Source: Streptomyces qinzhouensis
Lineage (GTDB): Bacteria; Actinomycetota; Actinomycetes; Streptomycetales; Streptomycetaceae
DNA: 64,000 bases
Reading direction: 5' to 3'
Assembly: GCF_007856155.1 (NCBI RefSeq)
Contig: NZ_CP042266.1
Coordinates: forward strand, 5,642,001-5,706,000
The translations under genes were made by a program, and so were the position numbers. This document shows, piece by piece, positions 51,996-63,083 of this stretch (the first letter of the stretch is position 1; each line of letters opens with the position of its first letter). The notes beneath the pieces are model-generated. The model was not told where the DNA came from and did no database searches. It saw only the letters and a program-made list of their open reading frames with translations.

Positions 51996-53417
51996 GTGTC
52001 CAGCACCGCGCAGCCAGCACCCCCGCCGGGGTCCGCTTCCGAGCATCCCGAACACCTCGGCCATGTCGTCTTCATCACCGCCGCGGCTGCGATGGGCGGC
52101 TTTCTCTTCGGCTACGACAGCTCGGTCATCAACGGTGCCGTCGAGGCCATCCGCGACCGCTACGCCATCGGCTCCGCCGAACTCGCCCAGGTCATCGCGA
52201 TCGCCCTGATCGGCTGCGCGATCGGTGCCGCCACCGCGGGCCGGATCGCCGACCGCATCGGCCGGATCGCCTGTATGCGGATCGCCTCCGTCCTCTTCAC
52301 CGCCAGCGCGATCGGCTCCGCCCTGCCGTTCGCCCTCTGGGACCTGGCGATGTGGCGCATCATCGGCGGTTTCGCCATCGGCATGGCATCCGTGATCGGG
52401 CCCGCGTACATCGCCGAGGTCTCCCCGCCCGCCTACCGGGGGCGGCTGGCCTCCTTCCAGCAGGCGGCGATCGTCATCGGCATCGCCGTCTCGCAGTTGG
52501 TGAACTTCGGCATCCTGCAGCTCGCCGACGGCGAGCAGCGCGGTGAGATCGGCGGCCTGGAGGCCTGGCAGTGGATGCTCGGTGTGATGGTGGTGCCCGC
52601 CATGCTGTACGGGCTGCTCTCCTTCGCCATCCCCGAATCGCCCCGCTATCTGCTGTCGGCGGGCAAGGTCGAACGGGCCCGAAAGGTTCTCACGGAGGTC
52701 GAGGGCGAGCACATCGACCTGGACCGCCGGGTCGCCGAGATCCAGACGGCGATGCGGCGGGAGCACAAGTCGACGTTCCGGGATCTGCTCGGCAGCCGGT
52801 TCGGGTTCCTGCCGATCGTCTGGGTCGGCATCGGACTCTCCGTCTTCCAGCAACTCGTCGGTATCAATGTGGTGTTCTACTACTCGACGACGCTCTGGCA
52901 GTCGGTCGGTATCGACCCCACCAGTTCCTTCCTCTACTCCTTCACCACGTCCATCGTGAACATCGTCGGTACCGTGATCGCGATGGTGTTCGTCGACCGC
53001 ATCGGCCGCAGGCCGCTCGCGCTCATCGGCTCCGCCGGAATGGCGGTCGCGCTCGCGTTCGAGGCCTGGGCCTTCTCGGCTCCTCTCGTCAACGGGAAGC
53101 TGCCCAGTACGGAGGGGGTGGTGGCGCTGGTCGCCGCCCATGTGTTCGTGCTGTTCTTCGCCCTGTCGTGGGGTGTCGTCGTCTGGGTGCTGCTCGGCGA
53201 GATGTTCCCCAACAAGATCAGGGCGGCGGCCCTCGGCGTCGCCGCGTCCGCGCAGTGGATCGCCAACTGGGCGATCACCGCCAGCTTCCCGAGCCTGGCG
53301 GACTGGAACCTCTCGGCCACGTACATCATCTACGCCTGTTTCGCGACGCTCTCCATCCCCTTCGTCCTGCTCTTCGTCAGGGAGACCAAGGGCAAGCCGC
53401 TGGAGGCGATGGGCTGA
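51996..53417 (+). CDS. glcP: MFS sugar:proton symporter, GlcP-type glucose permease
   Basis: 473 residues from GTG at 51996 with CAGGAG upstream. It has twelve membrane helices of the sugar porter family. Signatures are GGFLFGYDSSVINGA (helix 1), GRIADRIGR (loop 2-3), PESPRYLL (after helix 6), QQLVGINVVFYYSTTLW (helix 7) and VDRIGRRPLALIGS. This matches GlcP, the main glucose permease of S. coelicolor, in length and (recalled) position. Glucose enters here and feeds the glucose kinase that governs carbon repression. A perfect inverted repeat lies in the promoter region. Confidence 0.93.
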   Translation: MSSTAQPAPPPGSASEHPEHLGHVVFITAAAAMGGFLFGYDSSVINGAVEAIRDRYAIGSAELAQVIAIALIGCAIGAATAGRIADRIGRIACMRIASVLFTASAIGSALPFALWDLAMWRIIGGFAIGMASVIGPAYIAEVSPPAYRGRLASFQQAAIVIGIAVSQLVNFGILQLADGEQRGEIGGLEAWQWMLGVMVVPAMLYGLLSFAIPESPRYLLSAGKVERARKVLTEVEGEHIDLDRRVAEIQTAMRREHKSTFRDLLGSRFGFLPIVWVGIGLSVFQQLVGINVVFYYSTTLWQSVGIDPTSSFLYSFTTSIVNIVGTVIAMVFVDRIGRRPLALIGSAGMAVALAFEAWAFSAPLVNGKLPSTEGVVALVAAHVFVLFFALSWGVVVWVLLGEMFPNKIRAAALGVAASAQWIANWAITASFPSLADWNLSATYIIYACFATLSIPFVLLFVRETKGKPLEAMG

Positions 53418-53444
53418 GAGCGCGGTGCCCCGTCCCGTACCCGC

Positions 53445-54419
53445 TCAGCGGAGCCGGGGCAGCACGTCCTCGCAGAACAGTTCCAGCGACCGCCGGCCCT
53501 CCTCCTCCGGCATACCGCCGCAGAGCGGATGCAGTACGAGGGACGGCGCGTCCGCCGCCAGCGCCACGCACTCGCCGGGCGTCAGCACCCGGTACACGCC
53601 TTCGGCGCGCAGCTCCGCCACCGTCGTCGCCCGGGACCGGACGACCGACCGGATATCGGGCGACGACCAGGAGGCATAGGTCCGTGCCTCGTGCAGAAAG
53701 TGCTCACCGTGGACGGCCCAGGTGCGGTCCGGATCGTCGGAGAGATGCAGCAGCGGGGTCACCGGCCCCGGCATCATCGTCCAGCCCTCCGTGCCGTAGC
53801 GGGCCCGCTGTTCATCGTAGTACGCCACCAGGTCCGGCAGATGGGCGCTGGGGAAGAACGGCAGCCCCAGCCGGGCCGCGCGCCGGGCCGCGGCCCGTGA
53901 CGAGCCGCCGACCAGCAGCAGCGGATGGGGACGGGTGTACGGACGCGGGGTGACCCGTACCGTACGGCCGCGGTACGCGAACGGCTCCCCGGTCCAGGCG
54001 GCGAGCAGCGTCTCCAGCACTTCGTCCTGGATCCGGCCGCGGCGGGCCCAGTCCACACCGGAGCGCTCGTACTCCTCGGGCCGGTAGCCGATGCCCAGGA
54101 CGGTGATCAGCCGCCCGGCACTCAGCAGATCGAGGACGGCGAGCTCCTCGGCGAGCCGCAGCGGTTCGTAGAGCGGGCCGACGGCGGCGGAGACGGTGAC
54201 CGTGATCCGGCGGGTCGCCCCCAGGACCGCCCCGGCGAACACGAACGGCGAGGGCAGCCAGTTGTTCTCGGCGCCGTGGTGCTCCTCGGTCTGGACGGTG
54301 GCGATACCGTGCCGGTCGGCGTAGACCGCCAGGTCCAGCGCGGTGCGATAGCGGGCCGCGAGCGCGTCGGGGGACGCGCCGGGGGCGACGAGGTTGACGC
54401 GGACGATCGTGAAGGTCAT
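53445..54419 (-). CDS. LLM-class flavin-dependent oxidoreductase
   Basis: 324 residues from ATG at 54419. A luciferase-like TIM barrel using FMN or F420: ATVQTEEHHGAENNWLPSPF (about residue 43), GRLITVLGIGYRPEEYE (about 105) and PLLLVGGSSRAAARRAARLG (about 172) are typical. Substrate is unknown; F420 use is plausible because cofC is encoded in the same window, but that is weak evidence. Upstream lies a perfect TGACGG-A-CCGTCA palindrome typical of TetR-family operators, although no tetR gene is adjacent. It converges with glcP, 27 bases away. Confidence 0.9.
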   Translation of the reverse strand: MTFTIVRVNLVAPGASPDALAARYRTALDLAVYADRHGIATVQTEEHHGAENNWLPSPFVFAGAVLGATRRITVTVSAAVGPLYEPLRLAEELAVLDLLSAGRLITVLGIGYRPEEYERSGVDWARRGRIQDEVLETLLAAWTGEPFAYRGRTVRVTPRPYTRPHPLLLVGGSSRAAARRAARLGLPFFPSAHLPDLVAYYDEQRARYGTEGWTMMPGPVTPLLHLSDDPDRTWAVHGEHFLHEARTYASWSSPDIRSVVRSRATTVAELRAEGVYRVLTPGECVALAADAPSLVLHPLCGGMPEEEGRRSLELFCEDVLPRLR

Positions 54420-54494
54420 GGCGCGCTCCCTCGCCTGTGCCGGTCGCCGGACCGGAGCCGGGCCGGGCACATGCCCGGCGCGACGCACCGTAAT

Positions 54495-54507
54495 TGACGG
54501 ACCGTCA
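54495..54507. promoter_or_regulatory. TetR-type palindromic operator
   Basis: TGACGG-A-CCGTCA is a perfect 13-base palindrome, extended to TTGACGGACCGTCAG. It lies 76 bases upstream of the LLM oxidoreductase start and 48 bases before the divergent DUF4231 gene, so it could control either or both. Confidence 0.65.
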
Positions 54508-54555
54508 GATGAGAAGGGTGGCGACGCCGGGGAACGGGTGCGGCAGCATAGGCGC

Positions 54556-55080
54556 ATGCCGACGATTCCCCGAGGACCCTCCGGGCCCGAGCAGCCGCCC
54601 GCGCGGCCCGGCGCACCGGACCCGACCGGGCCGGGCGGCACCGGTGCCGACGCGGCCGTAGTGGCCTATGCCGGCGAACAACTCGCCTGGTACGCGCGGA
54701 CGCGCGACCGCAGCCGCCGATGGCACCGGGCCACCGAGCTGACCGCGCTGCTCACCGGGGCGGCCACGGTGGTGGCGGCGGGTATCCAGGCACCCGCGCC
54801 GATCACCGCGTCGCTGGCCGGAGCCGCCGTCTTCATCGGGGGCTTCCGCCAGGTCTTCAACCACAACGAACGGTATGTGCTGGCCGCGGAGGCCTGGTCA
54901 CGGCTCCATCTGGCGATCCGGCGCCACCGTCTCGTACCCGAGGCGGAGCGGGACGACGAGGCGCGCCGCCGACTGCTGGCGGAGATCGAGGGCGCGACCA
55001 CGGCGGAGCTCCAGAACTGGGCGGCGGGACAGCGCGGCGGGGGAGCGGCCCTGCCCCCGGGCACCACTCCGCCCGGATAG
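54556..55080 (+). CDS. DUF4231 / SLATT-like two-helix membrane protein
   Basis: 174 residues from ATG at 54556. A Pro/Gly-rich N-terminus of about 35 residues leads into WYARTRDRSRRWHRATEL, then two membrane helices (about residues 62-80 and 84-98, TALLTGAATVVAAGIQ and SLAGAAVFIGGF), and a charged helix after FRQVFNHNERYVLAAEAWSRL. This layout matches DUF4231/SLATT proteins, proposed pore-forming or signalling membrane proteins, some tied to nucleotide-signal defence systems. No partner effector gene is adjacent here, so a housekeeping role is as likely. It is divergent from the LLM oxidoreductase and shares the TetR-like palindrome. Confidence 0.8.
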   Translation: MPTIPRGPSGPEQPPARPGAPDPTGPGGTGADAAVVAYAGEQLAWYARTRDRSRRWHRATELTALLTGAATVVAAGIQAPAPITASLAGAAVFIGGFRQVFNHNERYVLAAEAWSRLHLAIRRHRLVPEAERDDEARRRLLAEIEGATTAELQNWAAGQRGGGAALPPGTTPPG

Positions 55081-55410
55081 CGGTACGGCTCCCGGGGCCC
55101 GAGACCCCGTTCCGGATACGGGCGCCGAGCGCCGGGCTCCGTACGACTCACGGATCCGCTGTCCGGCCCCTACGGCCTCCGGGCCGGGTCGGGCCGGACC
55201 GGATCCTTCGGGCGGTACGGCTCCGAGCCCGCGGCCCGCCCCGGCCGGGTTCCCCCGCGGTACGGCCCCGCGGGCCGCCTCCCCCGTTCCGTACCGCCCC
55301 TCGCGACCCGCCCGGCACCACGGCCCCGCGGCTACGGGCACCGAGGCCCTTTCCGGTACGGCCTCCCGACCGGGTGGGACGCCCGGCCGACGGCGGGGCG
55401 TCCCACCCCG
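55081..55410. other. 330-bp convergent spacer with terminator
   Basis: No gene. It is rich in GTACGG/CCGTAC words (about eight). A perfect 13-bp stem GGGTGGGACGCCC (55372-55384) with GGGCGTCCCACCC (55396-55408) abuts the stop of the acetyltransferase gene and acts as terminator for it and probably for the DUF4231 gene. Confidence 0.75.
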
Positions 55411-56661
55411 TCAGAACTCGTCCGTCGTATGCGGCAGCAGCTCCGTACGGGAGGCCGCGCCCAGCGCCGCCGCGGCGCCCGCCGTGTGCTCGGTGACCAG
55501 ACCGGCCCGTACCAGTTCGGCCGGATCGAGGTCGCCGAGGTAGCAGGCGGCCAGCTCACGGACGTCGAACGTCAGATCGGGCGCGGCGTCCGTCCGCTCC
55601 ACCCGGGCCGACAGGCCCGTACCGCCCGGCGAAGCGTCCGGCGCGACGACGAGCCGGTACCGGCCCGCGTTCCGCGCCACGCCCGAGTCCGTCACCTCCA
55701 GCACCACATCGACCGGCGCCGACCAGGCACGTCCGGCCAGCGCCCCCGGTACGTCCACCAGCCGCAGCCAGAGCGCGGGAAACTCCTGGACCACCCCGAT
55801 CTGGTCCCGGTCGGCGGAGAACCGCAGCAGCGGATCGTCCAGCGGCCGCCCCCAGGCCCGCACCTGGTCGACCAGGTCGACCGAGGTCACATAGCGCCAC
55901 AGCGCCGCCGCCACCGCGGGCGACTCGGCCTCCAGCTCACCGATGTGCAGCTTGCCCCGGCCCTCGTCGTCGGACTGGGTCCGGTAGATGACATATCCGG
56001 CGGGCGGCTCGTCCGCCTCACCGAGCACCACCACCCGCGGCGGGCTGAGGTCGTCGTCCTCCTCGTCCTCCGGCCGCAGGATCTGGGTACGCCACCAGAA
56101 GTCGTCGCGGGCCACCCGGCCCGCCCGCCCGGCCCGGGCCGCCCCGTGCGCCGCGCCGACGAGCTCCGGCGCCTCGTCCGGCGACACCAGCCGAAGGGGC
56201 CGCTCGTCCGGATCGATCCGCAGCGCCAGCGGACGGTCCGTATCGATCTCCACCGTGTACGAACGGGTCGCCGGCTCGAAGCCGAAACGCCCGTAGATCC
56301 CCGCCTCCGACACCCACAGCGCCGCCAGCGGCACCCCGCGCGCCGTACACCGCTCCATCAGCTCCCCGATCATCCCGCTGAGCACCCCCCGTCTGCGGTG
56401 CGTCGGCGCCACGGAAACGAAGGTCACCCCCGCGCACCTCAGCTCCCCGCCGGGCACCGACAGCATCAGCGGATGCGCCGCCAGCAGCCCCACCAGCTGC
56501 TCGCCCTCGTAGGCCCCGACCAGATCGCAGCGCTCCAGGATCTCCTGGTGGAGCTTCCGCAGCTCCCCTTCCGCGTCCTTCTCCAGAAACACCAGATAGT
56601 GCAGGTCCAGGGCGCGGTCCAGATGCGCCTCCGGAATGGTCCGATATTCCACAACGGTCAT
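55411..56661 (-). CDS. Eis-like GNAT N-acetyltransferase
   Basis: 416 residues from ATG at 56661; Eis-type enzymes are about 400-420 residues with two GNAT regions and a sterol-carrier-like C-terminal domain. The acetyl-CoA loop is VTFVSVAPTHRRRGVLSGMI (about residue 78). The second part shows VARDDFWWRTQIL, and the third LTFDVRELAACYLGDLDPAEL. The protein ends with PHTTDEF; in Eis the free C-terminal Phe carboxylate is the catalytic base, so this ending is diagnostic. Eis acetylates many amines, including aminoglycosides and lysines; the physiological substrate here is unknown. It diverges from ftsY, 165 bases away. Confidence 0.92.
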   Translation of the reverse strand: MTVVEYRTIPEAHLDRALDLHYLVFLEKDAEGELRKLHQEILERCDLVGAYEGEQLVGLLAAHPLMLSVPGGELRCAGVTFVSVAPTHRRRGVLSGMIGELMERCTARGVPLAALWVSEAGIYGRFGFEPATRSYTVEIDTDRPLALRIDPDERPLRLVSPDEAPELVGAAHGAARAGRAGRVARDDFWWRTQILRPEDEEDDDLSPPRVVVLGEADEPPAGYVIYRTQSDDEGRGKLHIGELEAESPAVAAALWRYVTSVDLVDQVRAWGRPLDDPLLRFSADRDQIGVVQEFPALWLRLVDVPGALAGRAWSAPVDVVLEVTDSGVARNAGRYRLVVAPDASPGGTGLSARVERTDAAPDLTFDVRELAACYLGDLDPAELVRAGLVTEHTAGAAAALGAASRTELLPHTTDEF

Positions 56662-56826
56662 GCCGGGGACGCTAGCCCGGCCGTCCCGGGCGGGTCATCC
56701 GGATTTTTCCGCACCGGATCCGGCTCACCGGCCGACCCTCGGGGGAGCTCCGGCCGGCGGGGCCGGCACCGGGCCCCGGGCGTGCCCGGCGACCCCGGCG
56801 GGGGTGTGACCGATACTGGGTGGGTT

Positions 56827-58050
56827 ATGGAAATCGTCATCCTTGCTGTAGTCATCGCCCTGGTCGCGGTCGGCGCCATCAGCGGGCTCGTGATCAGCGG
56901 CCGCCGTAAGAAGCAGTTGCCGCCGTCGGCCCCGCAGAGCACCCCGACCCTCACCGCTCCGCCCGCCGAGCCGCATATCGGCGACGAGGCGGAGACACCC
57001 CGGGAAGAGCCGCGCCGCACCATCGAGGAGGTCGGCCTCCCTGAGGCCGAGGCACCCGCCGAGACCGCCCCCGACGAGGCCGTGGCTCCGGCGCCCGCCG
57101 ACACCGCCCCCGAAATCGAGGTCCCCGAACCCACCGCCGGCCGGCTGATCCGCCTCCGCGCCCGGCTCGCCCGCTCCCAGAACTCCCTCGGCAAGGGGCT
57201 GCTCACCCTGCTGTCCCGGGAGCACCTCGACGAGGACACCTGGGAGGAGATCGAGGAGACCCTCCTCACCGCCGATGTTGGCGTCGCCCCCACCCAGGAG
57301 CTGGTGGAGCGGCTGCGTGAGCGGGTACGGGTCCTCGGCACCCGCACCCCCGACGAGCTGCGCGCCCTGCTCCGTGAGGAGCTGATCACCCTCCTCGGCA
57401 CCGACTTCGACCGCACGGTGAAGACCGAGAGCGGCGTCGACACCCCCGGCGTCGTGATGGTCGTCGGCGTCAACGGCACCGGCAAGACCACGACCACCGG
57501 CAAGCTCGCCCGGGTCCTGGTCGCCGACGGCCGCTCGGTCGTCCTCGGCGCCGCGGACACCTTCCGCGCCGCCGCCGCCGACCAGCTCCAGACCTGGGGC
57601 GAGCGGGTCGGCGCCCGTACCGTACGCGGTCCCGAGGGCGGCGACCCGGCGTCCATCGCCTTCGACGCCGTCAAGGAGGGCATCGCCGAAGGCGCCGACG
57701 TCGTACTCATCGACACCGCCGGACGGCTGCACACCAAGACCGGTCTGATGGACGAGCTGGGCAAGGTCAAGCGCGTCGTGGAGAAGCACGGCCCGCTCGA
57801 CGAGATCCTCCTCGTCCTCGACGCCACCACCGGACAGAACGGACTCGTCCAGGCACGGGTCTTCGCCGAGGTCGTCGACATCACCGGCATCGTGCTGACC
57901 AAGCTCGACGGCACCGCCAAGGGCGGCATCGTCGTCGCCGTCCAGCGCGAGCTGGGCGTGCCCGTGAAGCTCGTCGGACTGGGCGAGGGCCCGGACGATC
58001 TCGCGCCCTTCGAGCCGGAGGCGTTCGTCGACGCCCTCATCGGCGACTGA
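56827..58050 (+). CDS. ftsY: Signal recognition particle receptor FtsY
   Basis: 407 residues from ATG at 56827. It docks ribosome-SRP complexes at the membrane. It has an N-terminal membrane helix (MEIVILAVVIALVAVGAISGL, first 20 or so residues), as in actinobacteria, then an acidic Glu/Pro-rich linker (residues 40-105), the N-domain bundle, and the G-domain: VNGTGKTTTTGKLAR (G1, about residue 218), DTFRAAA, DTAGRL (G3) and TKLDGTAKGG (G4, about 368). In Streptomyces it is recalled to lie between smc/glcP and nsdA, as here. Confidence 0.96.
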   Translation: MEIVILAVVIALVAVGAISGLVISGRRKKQLPPSAPQSTPTLTAPPAEPHIGDEAETPREEPRRTIEEVGLPEAEAPAETAPDEAVAPAPADTAPEIEVPEPTAGRLIRLRARLARSQNSLGKGLLTLLSREHLDEDTWEEIEETLLTADVGVAPTQELVERLRERVRVLGTRTPDELRALLREELITLLGTDFDRTVKTESGVDTPGVVMVVGVNGTGKTTTTGKLARVLVADGRSVVLGAADTFRAAAADQLQTWGERVGARTVRGPEGGDPASIAFDAVKEGIAEGADVVLIDTAGRLHTKTGLMDELGKVKRVVEKHGPLDEILLVLDATTGQNGLVQARVFAEVVDITGIVLTKLDGTAKGGIVVAVQRELGVPVKLVGLGEGPDDLAPFEPEAFVDALIGD

Positions 58051-58115
58051 GACCGCCACCGCCCCGGGCCCGCCGTCCCGCACCGACGGGCGGCCGGGCC
58101 GGGGGCCGGCCGGTC

Positions 58116-58850
58116 TCAGAGAGCCGGGTCCCCCGCGCAGCCCCGCGCCGCGGACCGATGGCAGATATACGCCAGCGTCCCCAGCAGCAGCCGCGCCTCC
58201 GGCGGCGCCGCGGCCGTGTCCAGCGACGGCGGGCGCAGCCAGTCGACCGGGCCGAGACCGGCGAACTCCGACGGCGGGGCGGCGATGTACTCGCCCGGGC
58301 CCGGACAGTGCAGGTCCAGATCCGCGTCGTCCCAGCCCATCCGGTACAGCAGCTCCGGCAGCGCGGACGCGGCACCCGGCGCCACGAAGAACTGACAGCG
58401 CCCGTCCGGCGTCGCGGTGACCGGCCCCAGCGGCAGCCCCATCCGCTCCATCCGCACCAGCGCCCGGCGCCCCGCTCCGGCGGCCACGTCGAGGACGTCG
58501 AAGGAGCGCCCCACCGGCAGCAGCACGGCCGCTCCGGCCACCCCGGACCAGGCCTCGCCCACCTCGTCGAGGGTGGCACCCGCCGGGATCTCCGCGGCGA
58601 AGGGCAGCGGGTGCACGCCCGGGGCCGGGCACTTCGCACCGCCGTCGCCGCACGAGCACCCCCCCGAAGGCGTCCCCGAAGGCGCCGCCGGCGGCGTACC
58701 GGCGCCTGGCATCACCGCCCAGCCCCACAGCCCGGTGTACTCCGCCACCGCCGTTACCGCACGTTCCGCCGCGCGCCCGCGACGCCGAGAGCCGGGCCGG
58801 GCGGACCGGATGTCCCGGATCCCCCGGCTGCCGCCGATCGTGAAGCCCAT
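58116..58850 (-). CDS. Bifunctional primase/polymerase-like protein
   Basis: 244 residues from ATG at 58850, with GGAGGGAG upstream. The pattern AVTAVAEYTGLWGWAVMPGA, CSCGDGGAKCPAPGVHPLPF (a Cys/His cluster that may bind metal) and CQFFVAPGAAS...LDLHCPGPGEYIAAPPSE resembles the bifunctional DNA primase/polymerase N-terminal domain (PriPol fold) found on plasmids and phages. However, the usual acidic metal-binding pair is not clearly seen and no helicase domain follows. It converges with ftsY. By recall this small chromosomal version is conserved in streptomycetes; its function is unknown. Confidence 0.75.
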   Translation of the reverse strand: MGFTIGGSRGIRDIRSARPGSRRRGRAAERAVTAVAEYTGLWGWAVMPGAGTPPAAPSGTPSGGCSCGDGGAKCPAPGVHPLPFAAEIPAGATLDEVGEAWSGVAGAAVLLPVGRSFDVLDVAAGAGRRALVRMERMGLPLGPVTATPDGRCQFFVAPGAASALPELLYRMGWDDADLDLHCPGPGEYIAAPPSEFAGLGPVDWLRPPSLDTAAAPPEARLLLGTLAYICHRSAARGCAGDPAL

Positions 58851-59311
58851 GCTCCCTCCAACGTCTCCTGCTCGCCGGTGGTTACGACCCGAAGTGTCCT
58901 CGTGACGGAGCGTCGCAACCGGTGAAGGTTCGGGGGCGTACCGAGGCGCGAGGGGGAGTGGATTTCGCGCCACACGCCGACGGGTGCACCGATCCGCCGG
59001 CTTCGGCCCGCCCGCTGTCAAGTGAATCGCGCCCGGGGGTGGGGGAGTTCATTCGAAGGGGTGGCGAATGGTGGCGTTTCTGGATTCCGGCTCGCCGAGC
59101 GGTGATCGTAGGATTACTTTCGGTGCCCGAACCCTGAAGCCGTGTGTGCCGTTGGACATGCCGGGGTCACCCCGCTCACCTGTGTGGATTCGGTCGACCT
59201 TTCCGCAAGTTCCGTACATAAGGCCCCCGGTCACGGCATCCTGGCTGCGGTCGGCAGGGCTTTCCGGCTACCGGCTTCGGAATTCAGGCCCGGGACAGCC
59301 CCGAAGGCCTC
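58851..59311. promoter_or_regulatory. Divergent intergenic region before nsdA
   Basis: 461 bases without a gene, holding the leftward promoter of the primase-like gene and the nsdA promoter. Two less GC-rich stretches (about 59040-59130 and 59200-59230) are candidate promoter zones. No strong palindrome was recognised. Confidence 0.45.
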
Positions 59312-60829
59312 ATGAGCTTCATGGATGGGGGCGTACCAGTGGACCGCAGCGGAACCGGTGCGAACACCGGAACCGGCAAGCGCCCGAACGAGATGCTCGG
59401 TTCGTGGTTCGTACGCAGCGGCTGGTCCAAAGGGGAGCTGGCCCGGCAGGTCAACCGCCGGGCCCGGGAGATGGGCGCCCACCACATCAGCACCGACACC
59501 TCCCGGGTGCGCCGCTGGCTCGACGGCGAACAGCCGCGCGAACCGATCCCCCGCATCCTGTCCGAACTGTTCTCCGAACGGTTCGGCACGGTCGTCGCCG
59601 TCGAGAGCCTCGGGCTGCGCACGGCCCACCAGACCCCTTCCACCTCCGGGGTCGACCTGCCGTGGGCGGGTCCGCAGACCGTCTCCCTCCTCAGCGAGTT
59701 CTCCCGCAGTGATCTGATGCTGGCCCGGCGCGGTTTCCTCGGCACGTCGCTGGCGCTGTCCGCCGGGCCCGCCCTCGTCGAGCCGATGCAGCGCTGGCTG
59801 GTGCCGGCCCCCGGCGGCGAGCCGTCCGCCGTGGGCGCCCCGGCCCCCGGGCCCGCCACCGCCCACCGCCCGCTCCGGCTCTCCGGCCCCGAGCTGGAGC
59901 TGCTGGAATCCACGACGGTCATGTTCCGCCAGTGGGACGCCCAGTGCGGCGGCGGACTGCGCCGCAAGGCGGTCGTGGGACAGCTCCACGAGGTCACCGA
60001 CCTCCTCCAGGAACCCCATCCGGAGCCCACCGCGGCCCGGCTGTTCAGCTGCGCCGCCGAACTGGCCCAACTCGCCGGCTGGATGAGCTACGACGTCGGC
60101 CTCCAGCCCACCGCCCAGAAGTACTTCGTCCTCGCCCTGCACGCCGCCAAGGAGGCCGGGGACAAGCCACTGGGCTCGTACATCCTCTCCTCCATGAGCC
60201 GCCAGATGATCCACCTGGGTCGGCCGGACGACGCCCTCGAACTCATCCACCTCGCCCAGTACGGCAGCCGGGACTGCGCCACCGCCCGCACCCAGGCAAT
60301 GCTCTACGCGATGGAGGCCCGCGCCTACGCCAATATGGGCCAGCCCAGCAAGTGCAAGCGGGCCGTCCGGATGGCCGAGGACACCTTCGCGGACGCCGGG
60401 TCCGACGGGGAGCGCGAGCCGGACTGGGTCCGCTTCTTCAACGAGGCCGAGCTGAACGCCGAGAACGCCCACTCCTACCGCGACCTCGCCTATGTCGCCG
60501 GGCGCAGCCCGACGTACGCCTCCCTCGCCGAACCGCTGATGGAGCGCGCGGTCCGGCTCTTCCGCGACGATCCGGTCCACCAGCGGTCCTACGCCCTGAA
60601 CCTGATCGGCATGGCCACGGTCCATCTGCTGAAGCAGGAGCCCGAACAGGCCACCGAACTGGCCGGACAGGCGCTGACCGTCGCCCGCCGGGTCCGCTCC
60701 GAACGAGTGAACAACCGGCTCCGCAAGACCGTCGACACGGCGGCCCGGGATTTCGGCGATGTCGCCGAGGTCCTCGATCTGACGGACAAGCTGACCGCGC
60801 AGCTTCCGGAGACCGTGCGAGCCGTCTGA
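59312..60829 (+). CDS. nsdA: NsdA, negative regulator of sporulation and antibiotic production
   Basis: 505 residues from ATG at 59312; an ATG at 59321 is possible. NsdA lowers sporulation and antibiotic formation in S. coelicolor: disruption gives overproduction. The N-terminus (residues 25-80, LGSWFVRSGWSKGELARQVN, DTSRVRRWLDGEQP) looks like a helix-turn-helix-type DNA-binding region. A Tat-like segment RRGFLGTSLALSAGPALVEP at about 147 is shared with related regulators and is probably not a true signal. From about 190 to 480 are helical TPR-like repeats (AAELAQLAGWMSYDVG, ARAYANMGQPSKCKRAVRMA, EQATELAGQAL). It lies directly upstream of the amtB operon. Confidence 0.93.
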   Translation: MSFMDGGVPVDRSGTGANTGTGKRPNEMLGSWFVRSGWSKGELARQVNRRAREMGAHHISTDTSRVRRWLDGEQPREPIPRILSELFSERFGTVVAVESLGLRTAHQTPSTSGVDLPWAGPQTVSLLSEFSRSDLMLARRGFLGTSLALSAGPALVEPMQRWLVPAPGGEPSAVGAPAPGPATAHRPLRLSGPELELLESTTVMFRQWDAQCGGGLRRKAVVGQLHEVTDLLQEPHPEPTAARLFSCAAELAQLAGWMSYDVGLQPTAQKYFVLALHAAKEAGDKPLGSYILSSMSRQMIHLGRPDDALELIHLAQYGSRDCATARTQAMLYAMEARAYANMGQPSKCKRAVRMAEDTFADAGSDGEREPDWVRFFNEAELNAENAHSYRDLAYVAGRSPTYASLAEPLMERAVRLFRDDPVHQRSYALNLIGMATVHLLKQEPEQATELAGQALTVARRVRSERVNNRLRKTVDTAARDFGDVAEVLDLTDKLTAQLPETVRAV

Positions 60830-62914
<2,085 letters not shown>

Positions 62915-63083
62915 ACCGCCCGCCGCCCCACCGTCCGCGCCGGGCGGTGCCGCCCGCCCGGCGGCGACCGGTTCCGCCGGGACCGGGAAGGGATCACCGG
63001 GACCGGGGCACCGGGACACCGGTCCGGAATCCGGACCGGGCTCGGCCGGCCGCCGGTGGGAACGAACCGAGGAGGTACCAACG

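Noticed and set aside
55081..55371. Cluster of GTACGG/CCGTAC words as regulatory sites
   Set aside because: The word is common across this genome and lies between two convergent 3' ends, where operators are not expected.
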